The notes: generated by a model from the sequence alone, not told the origin. A stretch of 64,000 nt of DNA from Paenibacillus sonchi (GCF_016772475.1 NZ_CP068595.1:2604001-2668000), one strand, 5' to 3'. Positions 40,061 through 49,860 are shown, numbered from the stretch's first letter. Made by a program: numbers and translations.

Positions 40061-40271
40061 ACAGAAAAGCCGAAAAGCAGATAAGCAGATAAGCCTGCCA
40101 TTCCTGCTTAAGCTATTGTCCGCCGACGCTGTCCTCCGGAACAGCGGTTTGAGGGAGGATCAGCGTGTGAGTTGCAGAAAATGAAGTGGAATTCACCTGA
40201 AAAGGTGGAAATCAGTTGGATCGGGTAACCTATTTCCGGCTAGTCCTTGCCAAGAATGCGGTAAGCAAGCG

Positions 40272-40492
40272 CTATATAAATTGAACTTGGAAATATTACA
40301 ATTAAGGGGAAAGTGGCGGAGGAGAAGTTTGGAACTGGAGGAGCGGTAGCGTCCGCCTTTGTCTGCAGATTTCAACCGCGAACGGCGGTACAAAATTAAG
40401 AAATCTGCAGATGGGCAGCGGCTGGAAGTCCAAACATTCTCTGGAGTCACGACTAATCCCAAATAGAAAAATCACAAGTTCAGTTTATATAG
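40272..40492. mobile_element. MITE-like element, copy 2 (221 bp)
   Basis: The ends CTATATAAATTGAACTTG and CAAGTTCAGTTTATATAG are inverted repeats with one mismatch. The interior folds as CTGCAGATTTC with GAAATCTGCAG around an inner ACCGC/GCGGT stem. Compared with copy 1 at 6514-6732 the outer arms differ, but on both sides, so pairing is kept. No transposase inside. The flanking 40061-40271 holds only short AAGCAGAT-type repeats after def. Confidence 0.82.
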
Positions 40493-40674
40493 TTGGAAAA
40501 AGGGAACTTATTTCTCCCCAAAATCAACAATCGGGAGATTTAAGTGGAAAAAGGATACTTAATTAGGCCGAATTACCTCGCCAGGGGCGAAATGAGCAGA
40601 ATTAGTTACCCTTTTTCCACCTAATCTTCGGCGAACAGGGCGCTGGGGCAAATTAGTTACCCTTTTTCCACTTG
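40493..40674. repeat. TTAAGTGGAAAAAGG repeat cluster (locus 3)
   Basis: One partial module directly abuts the MITE end (about 40493-40510). Full modules follow at 40540-40562 (forward), 40602-40624 and 40653-40674 (reverse). The stem TCTCCC/GGGAGA around AATCAACAAT lies between the first two. Confidence 0.8.
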
Positions 40675-40751
40675 GAGTTGCCGCAGAGTTTATGGAGGTT
40701 CACCTGGACAAGCAGATTGGCTTTCACTAGCTTCATACTGAGCGTTAACGC

Positions 40752-40792
40752 AAAAATAACCCACTGCGCGAATCCGCAGTGGGTTTGTTTTT
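40752..40792. terminator. Terminator downstream of hemL
   Basis: The stem AACCCACTGCG/CGCAGTGGGTT has A/T runs on both sides, so it can act for hemL on the minus strand and for plus-strand transcripts. Confidence 0.85.
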
Positions 40793-40844
40793 AAAATTAA
40801 GAAGTCTCAGCGAGATGAAATGCACGGCGCTGCCTGCGGAAGGA

Positions 40845-42161
40845 TTATTTCTCCGCCGCCATGGCCCGGAACGAGGCTTCCGCAGCTTCCAGTGTAGCGT
40901 CAATATCGGCATCGGTATGCGCCGTGGTCAGGAACCAGGCTTCATATTTGGACGGGGCCAGGTTGATGCCGCGGTTCAGCATGTGGCGGAAGAAGCTGGC
41001 GAACAGCCCGCCGTCCGTATCCTGTGCTTCTTCGTAATTGGTCACCGGATGATTGCAGAAATGCGTAGAAAACGCGCCGCGGATCCGGTTGATGGTCAGC
41101 GGGATGCCGTGGCGGTCAGCGGATGCCTGCAGCCCTTCGGTCAGGCGGATCGCCAGCCGCTCCATTTCGTCATAGACACCTTCGGCTGCAAGCACCTCCA
41201 GACAGGCGATGCCTGCGGAGATGGAAGCGGGATTGCCCGCCATCGTACCGGCCTGATAGGCCGGGCCGAGCGGAGCGACCTGCTCCATAACATGCTTGCG
41301 TCCGCCGTAAGCGCCAATCGGCAGGCCGCCCCCGATGATTTTGCCGAGTGCGGTCAGGTCAGGGATGATGTCCTCATGATGATCGAGGCCTGCATAGGTT
41401 TGGGTGGAACCGTAATGGAAACGGAAAGCGGTGATGACCTCGTCGTAAATGACCAGTGATCCGTTGTCATGGGCCTGCTTGCAGAGCCCTTCGAGGAAGC
41501 CCGGCTGCGGCATGACCATGCCGAAATTGCCGACAATCGGCTCTACCATTACCGCCGCGACGTCCCCGCCCCATTTATCCAGCGCTTCACGCAGCGCGTC
41601 CAGATCATTGAAGGGAACCGTGATGACCTCCTGGGCGATGCTGGCAGGCACTCCGGCACTGTCGGGAATGCCAAGGGTGGATGGGCCAGAGCCGGCGGCG
41701 ACCAGGACAAGGTCGGAATGGCCATGGTAACAGCCGGCGAATTTGACAATTTTGCTGCGTTTGGTATAAGCGCGTGCTACACGGATCGTGGTCATGACGG
41801 CCTCGGTGCCGGAGTTGACGAAGCGAACTTTATCCATCGAAGGAATAGCTTCTTTCAGCATTTTGGCCAGCTTGATCTCAAGCTGCGTGGGTGTTCCGTA
41901 CAGCAGCCCGTTTTCTGCTGCTTGTGTAATCGCCGCAGTAATATGGGGATGGGCATGGCCGGTAATAATCGGTCCATAGGCGGCCAGATAGTCTATGTAC
42001 TCATTGCCGTCTTCGTCCCAGAAGCGGGAGCCTCCGGCGCGTTTCATGAAGACAGGAGCGCCGCCGCCAACGGCTTTGAAGGAACGGGAGGGGCTGTTGA
42101 CGCCTCCGACGATATGCTGCAGAGCTTCCTCATACAAATGTTCAGAGGTGGTACGGTTCAT
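40845..42161 (-). CDS. hemL: Glutamate-1-semialdehyde 2,1-aminomutase
   Basis: A PLP enzyme that makes 5-aminolevulinate, the tetrapyrrole precursor. The 438-residue fold type I aminotransferase has [48 protein letters not shown], and PLP lysine in [34 protein letters not shown] at the C-terminus is also usual. No other heme genes are adjacent, which is typical for the GsaB-like second copy of Bacillus, though I cannot see whether another copy exists. The ATG follows AAAGGATG. Confidence 0.94.
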   Translation of the reverse strand: MNRTTSEHLYEEALQHIVGGVNSPSRSFKAVGGGAPVFMKRAGGSRFWDEDGNEYIDYLAAYGPIITGHAHPHITAAITQAAENGLLYGTPTQLEIKLAKMLKEAIPSMDKVRFVNSGTEAVMTTIRVARAYTKRSKIVKFAGCYHGHSDLVLVAAGSGPSTLGIPDSAGVPASIAQEVITVPFNDLDALREALDKWGGDVAAVMVEPIVGNFGMVMPQPGFLEGLCKQAHDNGSLVIYDEVITAFRFHYGSTQTYAGLDHHEDIIPDLTALGKIIGGGLPIGAYGGRKHVMEQVAPLGPAYQAGTMAGNPASISAGIACLEVLAAEGVYDEMERLAIRLTEGLQASADRHGIPLTINRIRGAFSTHFCNHPVTNYEEAQDTDGGLFASFFRHMLNRGINLAPSKYEAWFLTTAHTDADIDATLEAAEASFRAMAAEK

Positions 42162-42198
42162 AATTAATCATCCTTTCAATGATAGTAACACAAGGGAA

Positions 42199-42231
42199 AG
42201 GGCGAACCGCCGGATTTATCCGCTGTTCGCC
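42199..42231 (-). terminator. Hairpin between the LCP gene and hemL
   Basis: The stem GGGCGAAC/GTTCGCCC with an inner CGGAT/ATCCG pair is followed on the minus strand by a pyrimidine-rich but T-poor tail. It probably separates the two minus-strand genes. Confidence 0.5.
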
Positions 42232-42325
42232 CGCCCTGATGCTAAGCATGGGTATTATTGAAGATACAAGGATGGGTAATAGTTCACGCTATGAAGCATC
42301 CTTATATTCCCCGCTGATAAGTGAT

Positions 42326-43378
42326 TTATTTACTCCCGGCGCTGGCCGAAGGACTGCTGCCCGGAGAAGCATCCGGCGATGGAGACGGCTCAGGACCAGC
42401 CAGTGTATCCTGAACGAATTCCTTCAGCTTGTTTTCGCTGCTGATGCCGAGCACTGCGGAGCCGCCGCTGGTTTTTTCTTCGGTAAGCAGATTCATCGGC
42501 GGAATTTGTGCACTGCCGCCCATCGAGCTGTCATAGCCTACAGTAGCCAGCTTCCACATGTCATTAACGTCCAGGTTGGTATCGATATAAGGCGTAACCT
42601 GGGATAGAATCGTAGGCAGCTTGATAATGGCAGTTGTGCTGATGACCTTATCTGCTACGGCCTTAAGGAAGCCGCGCTGACGTTCGGTCCGGGTGAAATC
42701 GGAAGTGGCATCATGGCGGAACCGCACATATTGCAGCGCCATGTTGCCGTCGAGATGCTGGAAGCCTTTTTTCAGATCAATGTCGTATTCGGGGCCGTCT
42801 GCCTTCGTCTTATACACCATATCCTTCTCGACCTCGTAATCGACGCCGCCCACTGCATCCACCAGCTTAATAAAGCCCTGAAAGTCGGTATAGACATAGT
42901 ATTGAATCGGGATGCCAAGCAGTTCGCTGACGGTCTGCATCGCGGTATTGGGCCCGTGGGTTATCGCTGTATTGATGCGTTCTTTGCCATGCTCAGGGAT
43001 AGAAACATAGGTATCACGCAATATAGAGAATACATAGAATTTCTTCTTGACCGGGTCAAGGGAGGCAACCAGCATCGTATCCGAGCGGGGGACTTCACCC
43101 TTCTTCACTCCGCGCGCATCGACACCCATAAGCAGGATGTTAACCGGTTCGGTGCCTTCCCATTTGGGAGGTTGAACGGTTTCGGCTGAAGGTGAGGGAA
43201 TTGCTGCAAACGGCGAGTCTTCACCGGTCTTGTGCAGGTTGTCCATCTGATTATAGATTTCTGCAAAATAATAGACTATCCCGCCGATAATCAGGAGAAG
43301 TATAATTGCCAGAGTCCAGAGCAGCGGTTTCTTCTTTGACTTGCCGGCTTTTGCGTGCCGTTTCTTTCTTGGTGGCAT
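42326..43378 (-). CDS. LytR-CpsA-Psr (LCP) family cell-wall protein
   Basis: A 350-residue membrane protein. It has a basic cytoplasmic N-terminus (RKKRHAKAGKSKKK), one transmembrane helix at about 19-42, and an extracellular LCP domain from about residue 80: VNILLMGVDARG, PRSDTMLVASLDPVKK, SILRDTYVSIP, LQYVRFRHDATSDFTRTERQ. These residues bind polyprenyl pyrophosphate. The family attaches teichoic acids or other glycopolymers to peptidoglycan. The C-terminus ends in a Pro/Ser/Ala-rich tail. The ATG follows GAAAGGAAG. Confidence 0.93.
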   Translation of the reverse strand: MPPRKKRHAKAGKSKKKPLLWTLAIILLLIIGGIVYYFAEIYNQMDNLHKTGEDSPFAAIPSPSAETVQPPKWEGTEPVNILLMGVDARGVKKGEVPRSDTMLVASLDPVKKKFYVFSILRDTYVSIPEHGKERINTAITHGPNTAMQTVSELLGIPIQYYVYTDFQGFIKLVDAVGGVDYEVEKDMVYKTKADGPEYDIDLKKGFQHLDGNMALQYVRFRHDATSDFTRTERQRGFLKAVADKVISTTAIIKLPTILSQVTPYIDTNLDVNDMWKLATVGYDSSMGGSAQIPPMNLLTEEKTSGGSAVLGISSENKLKEFVQDTLAGPEPSPSPDASPGSSPSASAGSK

Positions 43379-43480
43379 TTCGTTCTTCCTTTCCCATTCA
43401 CATTCTCTACATTATAATTTCTTTTAGGTATACAAGCAATTTCGGAATATTCATCCATATTATTAAGGAGAGAAACATTA

Positions 43481-43948
43481 ATGAACAAAATCGAGGTCGG
43501 ACAAGAAGTGCCGGACTTTACTCTGCCTGCTTCAACAGGACAGAATATCAGCTTAAGCGATTACCGCGGCCGCAAGCTGGTGCTGTATTTTTATCCCAAA
43601 AATATGACGCCCGCCTGCACGCAGGAGGCCTGTGATTTCCGTGACGCCGGGGACCCGATTGCCCGGGGCAATGCAGTCGTGCTGGGGATCAGTCCGGACA
43701 GCCTGTCTTCCCATGCGAAGTTCATCGAGAAGCACAGTCTGCCGTTTCCGCTGCTCTCTGATGAGGATCATACCGTAAGCCAATTATTCGGGGTCTGGCA
43801 GCTCAAAAAGCTGTACGGCAAAGAATTTATGGGCATTGTGCGGTCCACCTTCCTCATTGATGAGCAGGGCATTCTGGTCAAAGAGTGGAGAAAAGTCCGT
43901 GTCAAGGGCCATGTCGAAGCACTATTGGGAGAAATCATGAATAAATAA
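43481..43948 (+). CDS. bcp: Thioredoxin-dependent thiol peroxidase (Bcp/PrxQ type)
   Basis: Reduces hydrogen peroxide and organic hydroperoxides. The 155-residue protein has the peroxidatic Cys46 in YFYPKNMTPACTQEACDF and the resolving Cys51 five residues later, the classic BCP arrangement. GISPDSLSSHAKFIEKHSLP and STFLIDEQG are typical. The ATG follows AAGGAGAG. It is divergent from the LCP gene and stands alone. Confidence 0.94.
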   Translation: MNKIEVGQEVPDFTLPASTGQNISLSDYRGRKLVLYFYPKNMTPACTQEACDFRDAGDPIARGNAVVLGISPDSLSSHAKFIEKHSLPFPLLSDEDHTVSQLFGVWQLKKLYGKEFMGIVRSTFLIDEQGILVKEWRKVRVKGHVEALLGEIMNK

Positions 43949-44052
43949 GTATGCTGGTAACGAATTGTAAATGTCTGTAACATTTTTAACAGCTTCCATC
44001 AGGCGCTCTCATGATATAGTTGCCTCATATTACTTCAAATTTGGAGCAAGGC

Positions 44053-47000
44053 ATGGTGATGAATGGCATGATGATGCTGCGTATTGGGCTGGACGTCGGA
44101 TCAACTACGGCCAAACTGGTTGTTATGGAACACGATGTGATTGTATATCAGGATTATGTGAGACATTTTAGCGATATAAAAAAAGCTGCGCTTTCCCTCC
44201 TGTCGGATGTGCGGGACAGGTTCCCGGATCGCGAGGCAGCTCTGACTGTAAGCGGTTCCTCGGGCTTGTCCCTCTCGAAGCTTGGCGAGGTCCCGTTTGT
44301 GCAGGAGGTTATCGCCTGCACGAAGGCGATCAGCGAGCTGATCCCCCAGTGCGATACCGCTATCGAGCTGGGCGGCGAGGACGCCAAGATTATCTATCTT
44401 AGCGGAGGCATCGAGCAGCGGATGAACACGGCCTGTGCGGGCGGCACCGGAGCGTTCATCGACCAGATGGCCTCCCTGCTGCAGACCGACCCGGCGGGTC
44501 TGAATGTCCTTGCCGAGCAGCATGAACGAATCTATCCTATCGCATCGCGCTGCGGCGTCTTTGCCAAAAGCGATGTCCAGCCGCTGCTCAATGAAGGCGC
44601 CCGCCGCGAGGATGTGGCGGCTTCGATTTTTCAGAGCATTGTCAACCAGACGATCAGCGGATTGGCCTGCGGCCGCCCGATCCGTGGCCGGGTGGCTTTC
44701 CTTGGCGGGCCGCTGACCTTTCTGCCCGCGCTGCGGGAGCGGTTTGCCGAGACGCTTGGGCTTAGCGACAGCGATGTGCTGTTTCCGGAGCACTCGCAGT
44801 ATTTTGTCGCCATTGGTTCAGCGTTGTCGCAGACCGATCCGCTGGTTCTGCCGCTGTCCGGCTGGATGGCCCGGCTGGATGCCGTTGATTTCTCGGCCGA
44901 CCGTGCCGAGGATGCCGAACTGCAGCCGTTGTTCGCCTCGCCGGAGGCTCTGGAGCAGTTCCGGCTCCGCCACAGCCAGGCAGCAGCTCCGCGTTCGGAG
45001 CTGGATACATATCAGGGACCTTGCTACCTCGGCATCGATGCCGGATCTACCACAACCAAGCTGGTGATTACCGGCGCTGCGGATGAAATCCTCTATACCT
45101 TTTATGGAAGCAACAAAGGCAACCCCCTGCAGTCCGTCAGCGATGCCCTGAAGGAGATCTACCGGATTCTGCCTGAAGGCTGCCATATTGCCGGTGCATA
45201 TGCAACCGGTTATGGGGAAGGCCTGGTCAAGGCAGCGCTGCGTACAGACGGCGGCGAAGTGGAGACGGTCGCGCACTACAAGGCAGCCTCCAAATTCATG
45301 CCGGAGGTCGATTTCATTCTGGATATCGGCGGACAGGATATGAAGTGCATCAAGATCCGCGGCGGCGCCATCGACAGCCTCATGCTGAACGAAGCCTGCT
45401 CGGCGGGCTGCGGCTCTTTCCTGGAGAGCTTTGCGTCCGCACTGGGGCTTGGCATCGGGGAATTTGCCGCAGCGGCACTGGAATCCGCCCAGCCGGTCAA
45501 TCTGGGCTCCCGCTGCACGGTTTTTATGAATTCCAAAGTGAAGCAGGTGCAGAAGGAAGGGGCCACGCTGGCTGATCTGTCGGCAGGGCTTGCGTATTCG
45601 GTCATCAAAAATGCGCTCCAGAAGGTCATCAAAATCCGCAACGCTGACGATCTGGGGCGCAACATCATTGTCCAAGGGGGTACCTTCTATAATGAAGCCG
45701 TGCTTCGCGCCTTTGAGCTGCTGACCGGAAGAACAGTGGTCAGACCGGATATTGCCGGAGTGATGGGCGCCTACGGCTGTGCATTGCTTGCCAGAGAGTA
45801 TGCCGGTCTTGACGGGGTCAGCACCCTGCTGGGACCGGAAGAACTGGAAGCCTTCCAATATGAAGTGTCGCCGGGCCGCTGCAGACTATGCGCTAACAAC
45901 TGCGCGCTGACGATCAGCCGCTTCCCGGACAAGAGCTTCCATGTCACCGGCAACCGCTGTGAGCGCGGGGCCGGAGGCAAGAAAGAGAAGAATAATCTGC
46001 CGAATCTCATGCAATACAAATATGAACGGTTTTTTGATTATGAGGGGCTGTCTGTGGAGCAGGCGGAGCGGGGGACAGTCGGCATTCCGCGGACCATGAA
46101 CATGTTCGAGAACTATCCGTTCTGGCATACCTTTTTCACCACACTGCGCTACCGGGCGGTGCTGTCGCCGAAATCCAGCAAGAAGCTCTATGAGAGCGGA
46201 ATGGATACCATTCCTTCAGAATCCATCTGCTATCCGGCGAAGATGGCCCACGGACATGTGCAGAGCCTGCTTGGCAAAGGCGTCGATTTCATCTTTTATC
46301 CGGCGGTTGTATACGAGAAGAAGGAAGACGACGCGGCGCAGAACCACTTCAACTGCCCGGTGGTGGCCTCTTATCCCGAAGTGATCCGCAACAATATGGA
46401 TGGATTAAAAGAAAAAAACATACCGCTCGTGAGCCCGTTTCTGACCTTCGATGATATTCCGGCGCTCACCCGGGTTCTGGTAAAAACCTTCATGGATATC
46501 CCGAAGGAAGAAATTGCTGCTGCCGTGCAGACGGGACTTGCCGAAGCCGAGCGGGCCAAAGCTGATCTGCGGAACAAAGGTGAAGAAACGCTGGAGTTCC
46601 TTACCCATAGCGGTACCAAAGGCATTCTGCTCTGCGGCCATCCCTACCATGCAGATCCCGAGATTAATCACGGCATCGCCGAGATGATCACGGGCATGGG
46701 TCTGGCTGTGCTGACCGAGGATTCTATCTGCCATCTGGACCGCAGTGAAGGGGAAGTGGGCGTGGTTAACCAGTGGACCTACCATGCCCGGATGTACCGT
46801 GCGGCCCGTCTGGCCGCCAGCAGGAATGATCTGGAGCTGGTACAGCTGACCTCCTTCGGCTGCGGCATTGATGCCATTACCTGCGATGCGGTTCAGGAAA
46901 TTTTGGAGCGCAACAACAAGGTATATACCTTGATCAAGATTGATGAGATCAGCAATTTGGGCGCGGCGCGCATCCGTCTGCGGTCGCTGCTTGCGGCTAT

Positions 47001-48363
47001 GCGCGAGCGGGAAAAAGGGGATGTGAAGCCCCAGCTCCTGTATAAAACACAGGCCAACATGCCGTTTACGAAGGAAATGAAGGAAACCTACACCATTCTG
47101 GCACCACAAATGTCTCCCATCCATTTTGAGCTGTTCGAACGCGTCTTCCGGGACGCCGGATACCGGCTCAAAATCCTGGAAAGCACCGGGCCGAAGGAGA
47201 CAGAGGAAGGCCTGCGGTATGTCAACAATGATGCCTGCTACCCGGCGATTGTCACTATCGGGCAAATGCTGTCTGCCCTGAAGAGCGGAGACTATGATCC
47301 GGACCGGACCGCTGTAATCATGTCGCAGACCGGGGGCGGCTGCCGGGCAACCAATTATATCTCGCTCTTGCGCAAGGCGCTGAAGGACTCCGGATTAGGG
47401 CAGATTCCGGTAATTTCGCTAAATGCCTCCGGAATGGAGAACCAGCCGGGGTTCCGGATCAGCCTGAGGCTGGCCAACCGGCTGATTGCAGCCGCCTGCT
47501 ATGGCGACCTGATGATGCGGCTGCTGCACCGCTTCAGACCATATGAAGTGATTCCGGGAAGCGCACAGGCCTTGTTCCGCAAAGGGATGGACCGCTGCAA
47601 GTCCAGTCTTTCGACCTTTTCGTTCCGGGAATACAAACGGCTGACCCGCGAAATCGTCGCCGAATTCGTTCAGCTTCCGGTGGTCAAGACCGTGAAGCCG
47701 CAGGTGGGGATCGTCGGCGAGATCCTGATCAAGTTCCATCCGGACGCCAACAACCACATCATAGAGATGATTGAGGCCGAGGGGGGCGAGGCGGTTATGC
47801 CGGATTTCCTGGATTTTATTTTCTATTGCGTCTACAATCCGATATACAAAGCCGAGCAGTTCGGCAAAAGCAAAAAGCTGGGCTTCTTTAATCCGATGCT
47901 GATTTCCTACCTGGAAATTTACCGCAAGCCTGTCAAGGCGGCGCTGGAGGAAGCAGGTCTGGCCAAAGGCCGTGAGAATATTTACGGACTGGCCGAGAAG
48001 GCCAGCCGCCTGGTCTCCGTAGGCAATCAAATGGGCGAAGGCTGGTTCCTGACCGCAGAAATGATGGATCTGCTGGATAACGGGGTTAATAATATTGCTT
48101 GTATCCAGCCTTTTGCCTGTCTGCCGAATCATATTACCGGACGGGGAATGATTAAGGGGCTGAAGGACCTGTATCCCGGCGCCAACATTGCCGCCATTGA
48201 TTACGATGCCGGTGTCAGTGTCGTCAACCAGGCGAACCGGATCAAGCTGATGATGTCGATCGCCAGCGGGTTGACGAGCAGCACTCCATCCTCTGCCGCA
48301 AAGGTGAAAAGAGGCAGTGCAATGAAGCCTGTAGTGGTCGGAAGCATCAGAAGCGACCTGTAA
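44053..48363 (+). CDS. Large acyl-CoA dehydratase activase-like protein (BcrAD/BadFG x2 plus DUF2229)
   Basis: A 1436-residue protein. Two ASKHA ATPase domains of the HgdC/BcrAD_BadFG type occupy about residues 8-280 (IGLDVGSTTAKLVVMEHD; ACAGGTGAFIDQMA; CGVFAKSDVQ) and 318-590 (GIDAGSTTTKLVITGA; CSAGCGSFLESFA; SRCTVFMNSKV). A Cys-rich linker with CRLCANNCAL follows, then a DUF2229-like region (GIPRTMNMFENYPFW) and a 2-hydroxyacyl-CoA-dehydratase-like C-terminal half with scattered Cys (SESICYPAKMAHGHV; NNDACYPAIVTIGQM). The family probably binds [4Fe-4S] clusters; its substrate is unknown. It is monocistronic. Start at 44053 because GGAG is six bases upstream. Confidence 0.87.
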   Translation: MVMNGMMMLRIGLDVGSTTAKLVVMEHDVIVYQDYVRHFSDIKKAALSLLSDVRDRFPDREAALTVSGSSGLSLSKLGEVPFVQEVIACTKAISELIPQCDTAIELGGEDAKIIYLSGGIEQRMNTACAGGTGAFIDQMASLLQTDPAGLNVLAEQHERIYPIASRCGVFAKSDVQPLLNEGARREDVAASIFQSIVNQTISGLACGRPIRGRVAFLGGPLTFLPALRERFAETLGLSDSDVLFPEHSQYFVAIGSALSQTDPLVLPLSGWMARLDAVDFSADRAEDAELQPLFASPEALEQFRLRHSQAAAPRSELDTYQGPCYLGIDAGSTTTKLVITGAADEILYTFYGSNKGNPLQSVSDALKEIYRILPEGCHIAGAYATGYGEGLVKAALRTDGGEVETVAHYKAASKFMPEVDFILDIGGQDMKCIKIRGGAIDSLMLNEACSAGCGSFLESFASALGLGIGEFAAAALESAQPVNLGSRCTVFMNSKVKQVQKEGATLADLSAGLAYSVIKNALQKVIKIRNADDLGRNIIVQGGTFYNEAVLRAFELLTGRTVVRPDIAGVMGAYGCALLAREYAGLDGVSTLLGPEELEAFQYEVSPGRCRLCANNCALTISRFPDKSFHVTGNRCERGAGGKKEKNNLPNLMQYKYERFFDYEGLSVEQAERGTVGIPRTMNMFENYPFWHTFFTTLRYRAVLSPKSSKKLYESGMDTIPSESICYPAKMAHGHVQSLLGKGVDFIFYPAVVYEKKEDDAAQNHFNCPVVASYPEVIRNNMDGLKEKNIPLVSPFLTFDDIPALTRVLVKTFMDIPKEEIAAAVQTGLAEAERAKADLRNKGEETLEFLTHSGTKGILLCGHPYHADPEINHGIAEMITGMGLAVLTEDSICHLDRSEGEVGVVNQWTYHARMYRAARLAASRNDLELVQLTSFGCGIDAITCDAVQEILERNNKVYTLIKIDEISNLGAARIRLRSLLAAMREREKGDVKPQLLYKTQANMPFTKEMKETYTILAPQMSPIHFELFERVFRDAGYRLKILESTGPKETEEGLRYVNNDACYPAIVTIGQMLSALKSGDYDPDRTAVIMSQTGGGCRATNYISLLRKALKDSGLGQIPVISLNASGMENQPGFRISLRLANRLIAAACYGDLMMRLLHRFRPYEVIPGSAQALFRKGMDRCKSSLSTFSFREYKRLTREIVAEFVQLPVVKTVKPQVGIVGEILIKFHPDANNHIIEMIEAEGGEAVMPDFLDFIFYCVYNPIYKAEQFGKSKKLGFFNPMLISYLEIYRKPVKAALEEAGLAKGRENIYGLAEKASRLVSVGNQMGEGWFLTAEMMDLLDNGVNNIACIQPFACLPNHITGRGMIKGLKDLYPGANIAAIDYDAGVSVVNQANRIKLMMSIASGLTSSTPSSAAKVKRGSAMKPVVVGSIRSDL

Positions 48364-48384
48364 GCTTGCAGTTCAGTGAAATTC

Positions 48385-48422
48385 AAAGAGCGTACCCTTT
48401 AGACGGGGGTACGCTCTTTTTA
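48385..48422 (+). terminator. Terminator after the activase-like gene
   Basis: AAAGAGCGTACCC pairs with GGGTACGCTCTTT and is followed by T residues. Confidence 0.9.
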
Positions 48423-48478
48423 TTTTGGCAACCCATGCTCCAAGGACGAAGCAGGCAGGCTCATTAGGAGATGAGGAG

Positions 48479-49165
48479 TTATTTTTGCAGTTTCAGCTTG
48501 ACGCGCATAGCTTTGTTCAGATGAACAAAGTTATGCCTTGTGGCAGGCATCAGTACGAGGCCGGCAATGGTTTTGCCTCCCCAGTAGTCTATCAGCCATT
48601 GCTCCGTTTCCTTGACAGCGCCTTCTGCGGAAATTCTGCTGATCTGGGTTGAACGGGGCTTGCTACGGAATTGCCCTGGCTGCAATCCAGCGATAATGGA
48701 TCGTGTCCCGGCGGCTACGGCCTGGCGATATTCCAGCAAGGCTTCCAAGTCGACGGTTGCGCTGAATTCAGCGATCTCCTGTTCGCTCATCCCGTTTCCG
48801 GAATGAATAAAAGGGGTATGGAGCTTATCTGCATAATGTTCTGAATGGAGAATCTGATCACGGTCCGCAGTGAGGATATTCATCGTAATATCCTCGATAC
48901 GTGCGCTATGCCATATGTGCCACACGATCGAATTGTTGCTGTTAGCCGTATGTACCGGATAACTGCGCATGGTTTGCTCCCGGAGATCTTTTAACAGCTC
49001 GTCTTCATAATTGGTCTGCTCCGGGTTGTTGCCGTTTGAGGCGTAGAGGCAGTTATGCAGCTCCAAAAAAAGAGCCGCCGCATTAGCATGCTCTTCCGGC
49101 TTTGTAATGATTCGCGTCAGTTGCTGATGGCTGGCATTCCAGATTTTCCGTGCTTCAAGAGACAT
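48479..49165 (-). CDS. DinB-like four-helix protein
   Basis: A 228-residue soluble protein that resembles the DinB/YfiT superfamily of metal-binding four-helix bundles. The candidate metal histidines are in SIVWHIWHSARIED and near the end in ATRHNFVHLNKAMR. Members of this superfamily include bacillithiol transferases and many proteins of unknown role; I cannot assign a substrate. No signal peptide. The ATG has GCGGTGAG upstream. It is convergent with the activase-like gene. Confidence 0.7.
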   Translation of the reverse strand: MSLEARKIWNASHQQLTRIITKPEEHANAAALFLELHNCLYASNGNNPEQTNYEDELLKDLREQTMRSYPVHTANSNNSIVWHIWHSARIEDITMNILTADRDQILHSEHYADKLHTPFIHSGNGMSEQEIAEFSATVDLEALLEYRQAVAAGTRSIIAGLQPGQFRSKPRSTQISRISAEGAVKETEQWLIDYWGGKTIAGLVLMPATRHNFVHLNKAMRVKLKLQK

Positions 49166-49325
49166 AAAGGGCTCACCGCTTCCGCTTTAATGTAGGCTTA
49201 TGCTCTAGATTATATAACAAATCCCAAAGCTGGTTGGTTTTAAAGCGTGTCTGTTTTGCGGCAGAGGCCCACACTAAGGATATGCTGTGGTGCCATGATT
49301 TTTTTCAGAAATTTTCAGCAAGTGG

Positions 49326-49354
49326 TTGACGAATAAATAGGTAAATAGTAAAAT
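49326..49354 (+). promoter_or_regulatory. Sigma-A promoter of the MarR-MFS operon
   Basis: TTGACG (49326-49331) and TAAAAT (49349-49354), spacing 17 bp. The -10 overlaps the operator palindrome. Confidence 0.8.
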
Positions 49355-49373
49355 AGTTCGCATGCGAATTATT
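49352..49373. promoter_or_regulatory. Probable MarR operator
   Basis: A perfect 12-bp core TTCGCATGCGAA is extended by AATA and TATT to a 22-bp imperfect palindrome. It overlaps the -10 and start site of the MarR-MFS operon, the usual place for MarR autorepression. Confidence 0.78.
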
Positions 49374-49404
49374 AATAGGTTTACTGAATGGTTGGAGGCG
49401 ATGA

Positions 49405-49860
49405 ATGTTGGAGGATAGAGAGAAGCAATTGGATGATATCTTTTCTTCATTCCGCTGCATTATCCATAATTTCCAGCAGCTGATGTGGAAGGATGCAGAA
49501 AAGCTCAATATCACATCCACGCAGCTAATGGTCTTGCGCAAATTGGAGGCACACCCGCATGTAGGGATTACGGAGCTTGCGGATCTGCTGCATTTGGGAA
49601 ACAGCGCTGCCAGCGGTGTGGTCGACCGGATGGTCAAGGCTGGACTGATAACCAGACAACGCTCGGAGAGCGACAGACGTATATTTAAGCTGGCAATAAC
49701 CGACAAAGGCCGGGAGATCAGGGAGCAAAGCAAGCAATCGCTCCGCAGCCATCTGGAGCCCTTGGCGAATATACCGCCGGAGGATGCCAGGGAACTGCTG
49801 AGATTGCACCGGGAAATCATTACCATTTTGGAACAAGGGAGAGAGAACAACAAGTTATGA
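49405..49860 (+). CDS. MarR-family transcriptional regulator
   Basis: A 151-residue winged helix-turn-helix repressor. Recognition region: GITELADLLHLGNSAASGVV then DRMVKAGLITRQRSESDRR, the MarR wing signature. It is the first gene of an operon with an efflux pump; the stop overlaps the pump start. A palindrome over the promoter suggests it represses this operon and releases it on binding a toxic compound. The inducer is unknown. The ATG follows TTGGAGGCG. Confidence 0.94.
   Translation: MLEDREKQLDDIFSSFRCIIHNFQQLMWKDAEKLNITSTQLMVLRKLEAHPHVGITELADLLHLGNSAASGVVDRMVKAGLITRQRSESDRRIFKLAITDKGREIREQSKQSLRSHLEPLANIPPEDARELLRLHREIITILEQGRENNKL

Noticed and set aside
49352..49373. Insertion or attachment site because of the long palindrome
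   Set aside because: Its overlap with a consensus promoter just before a MarR gene explains it better as an operator.
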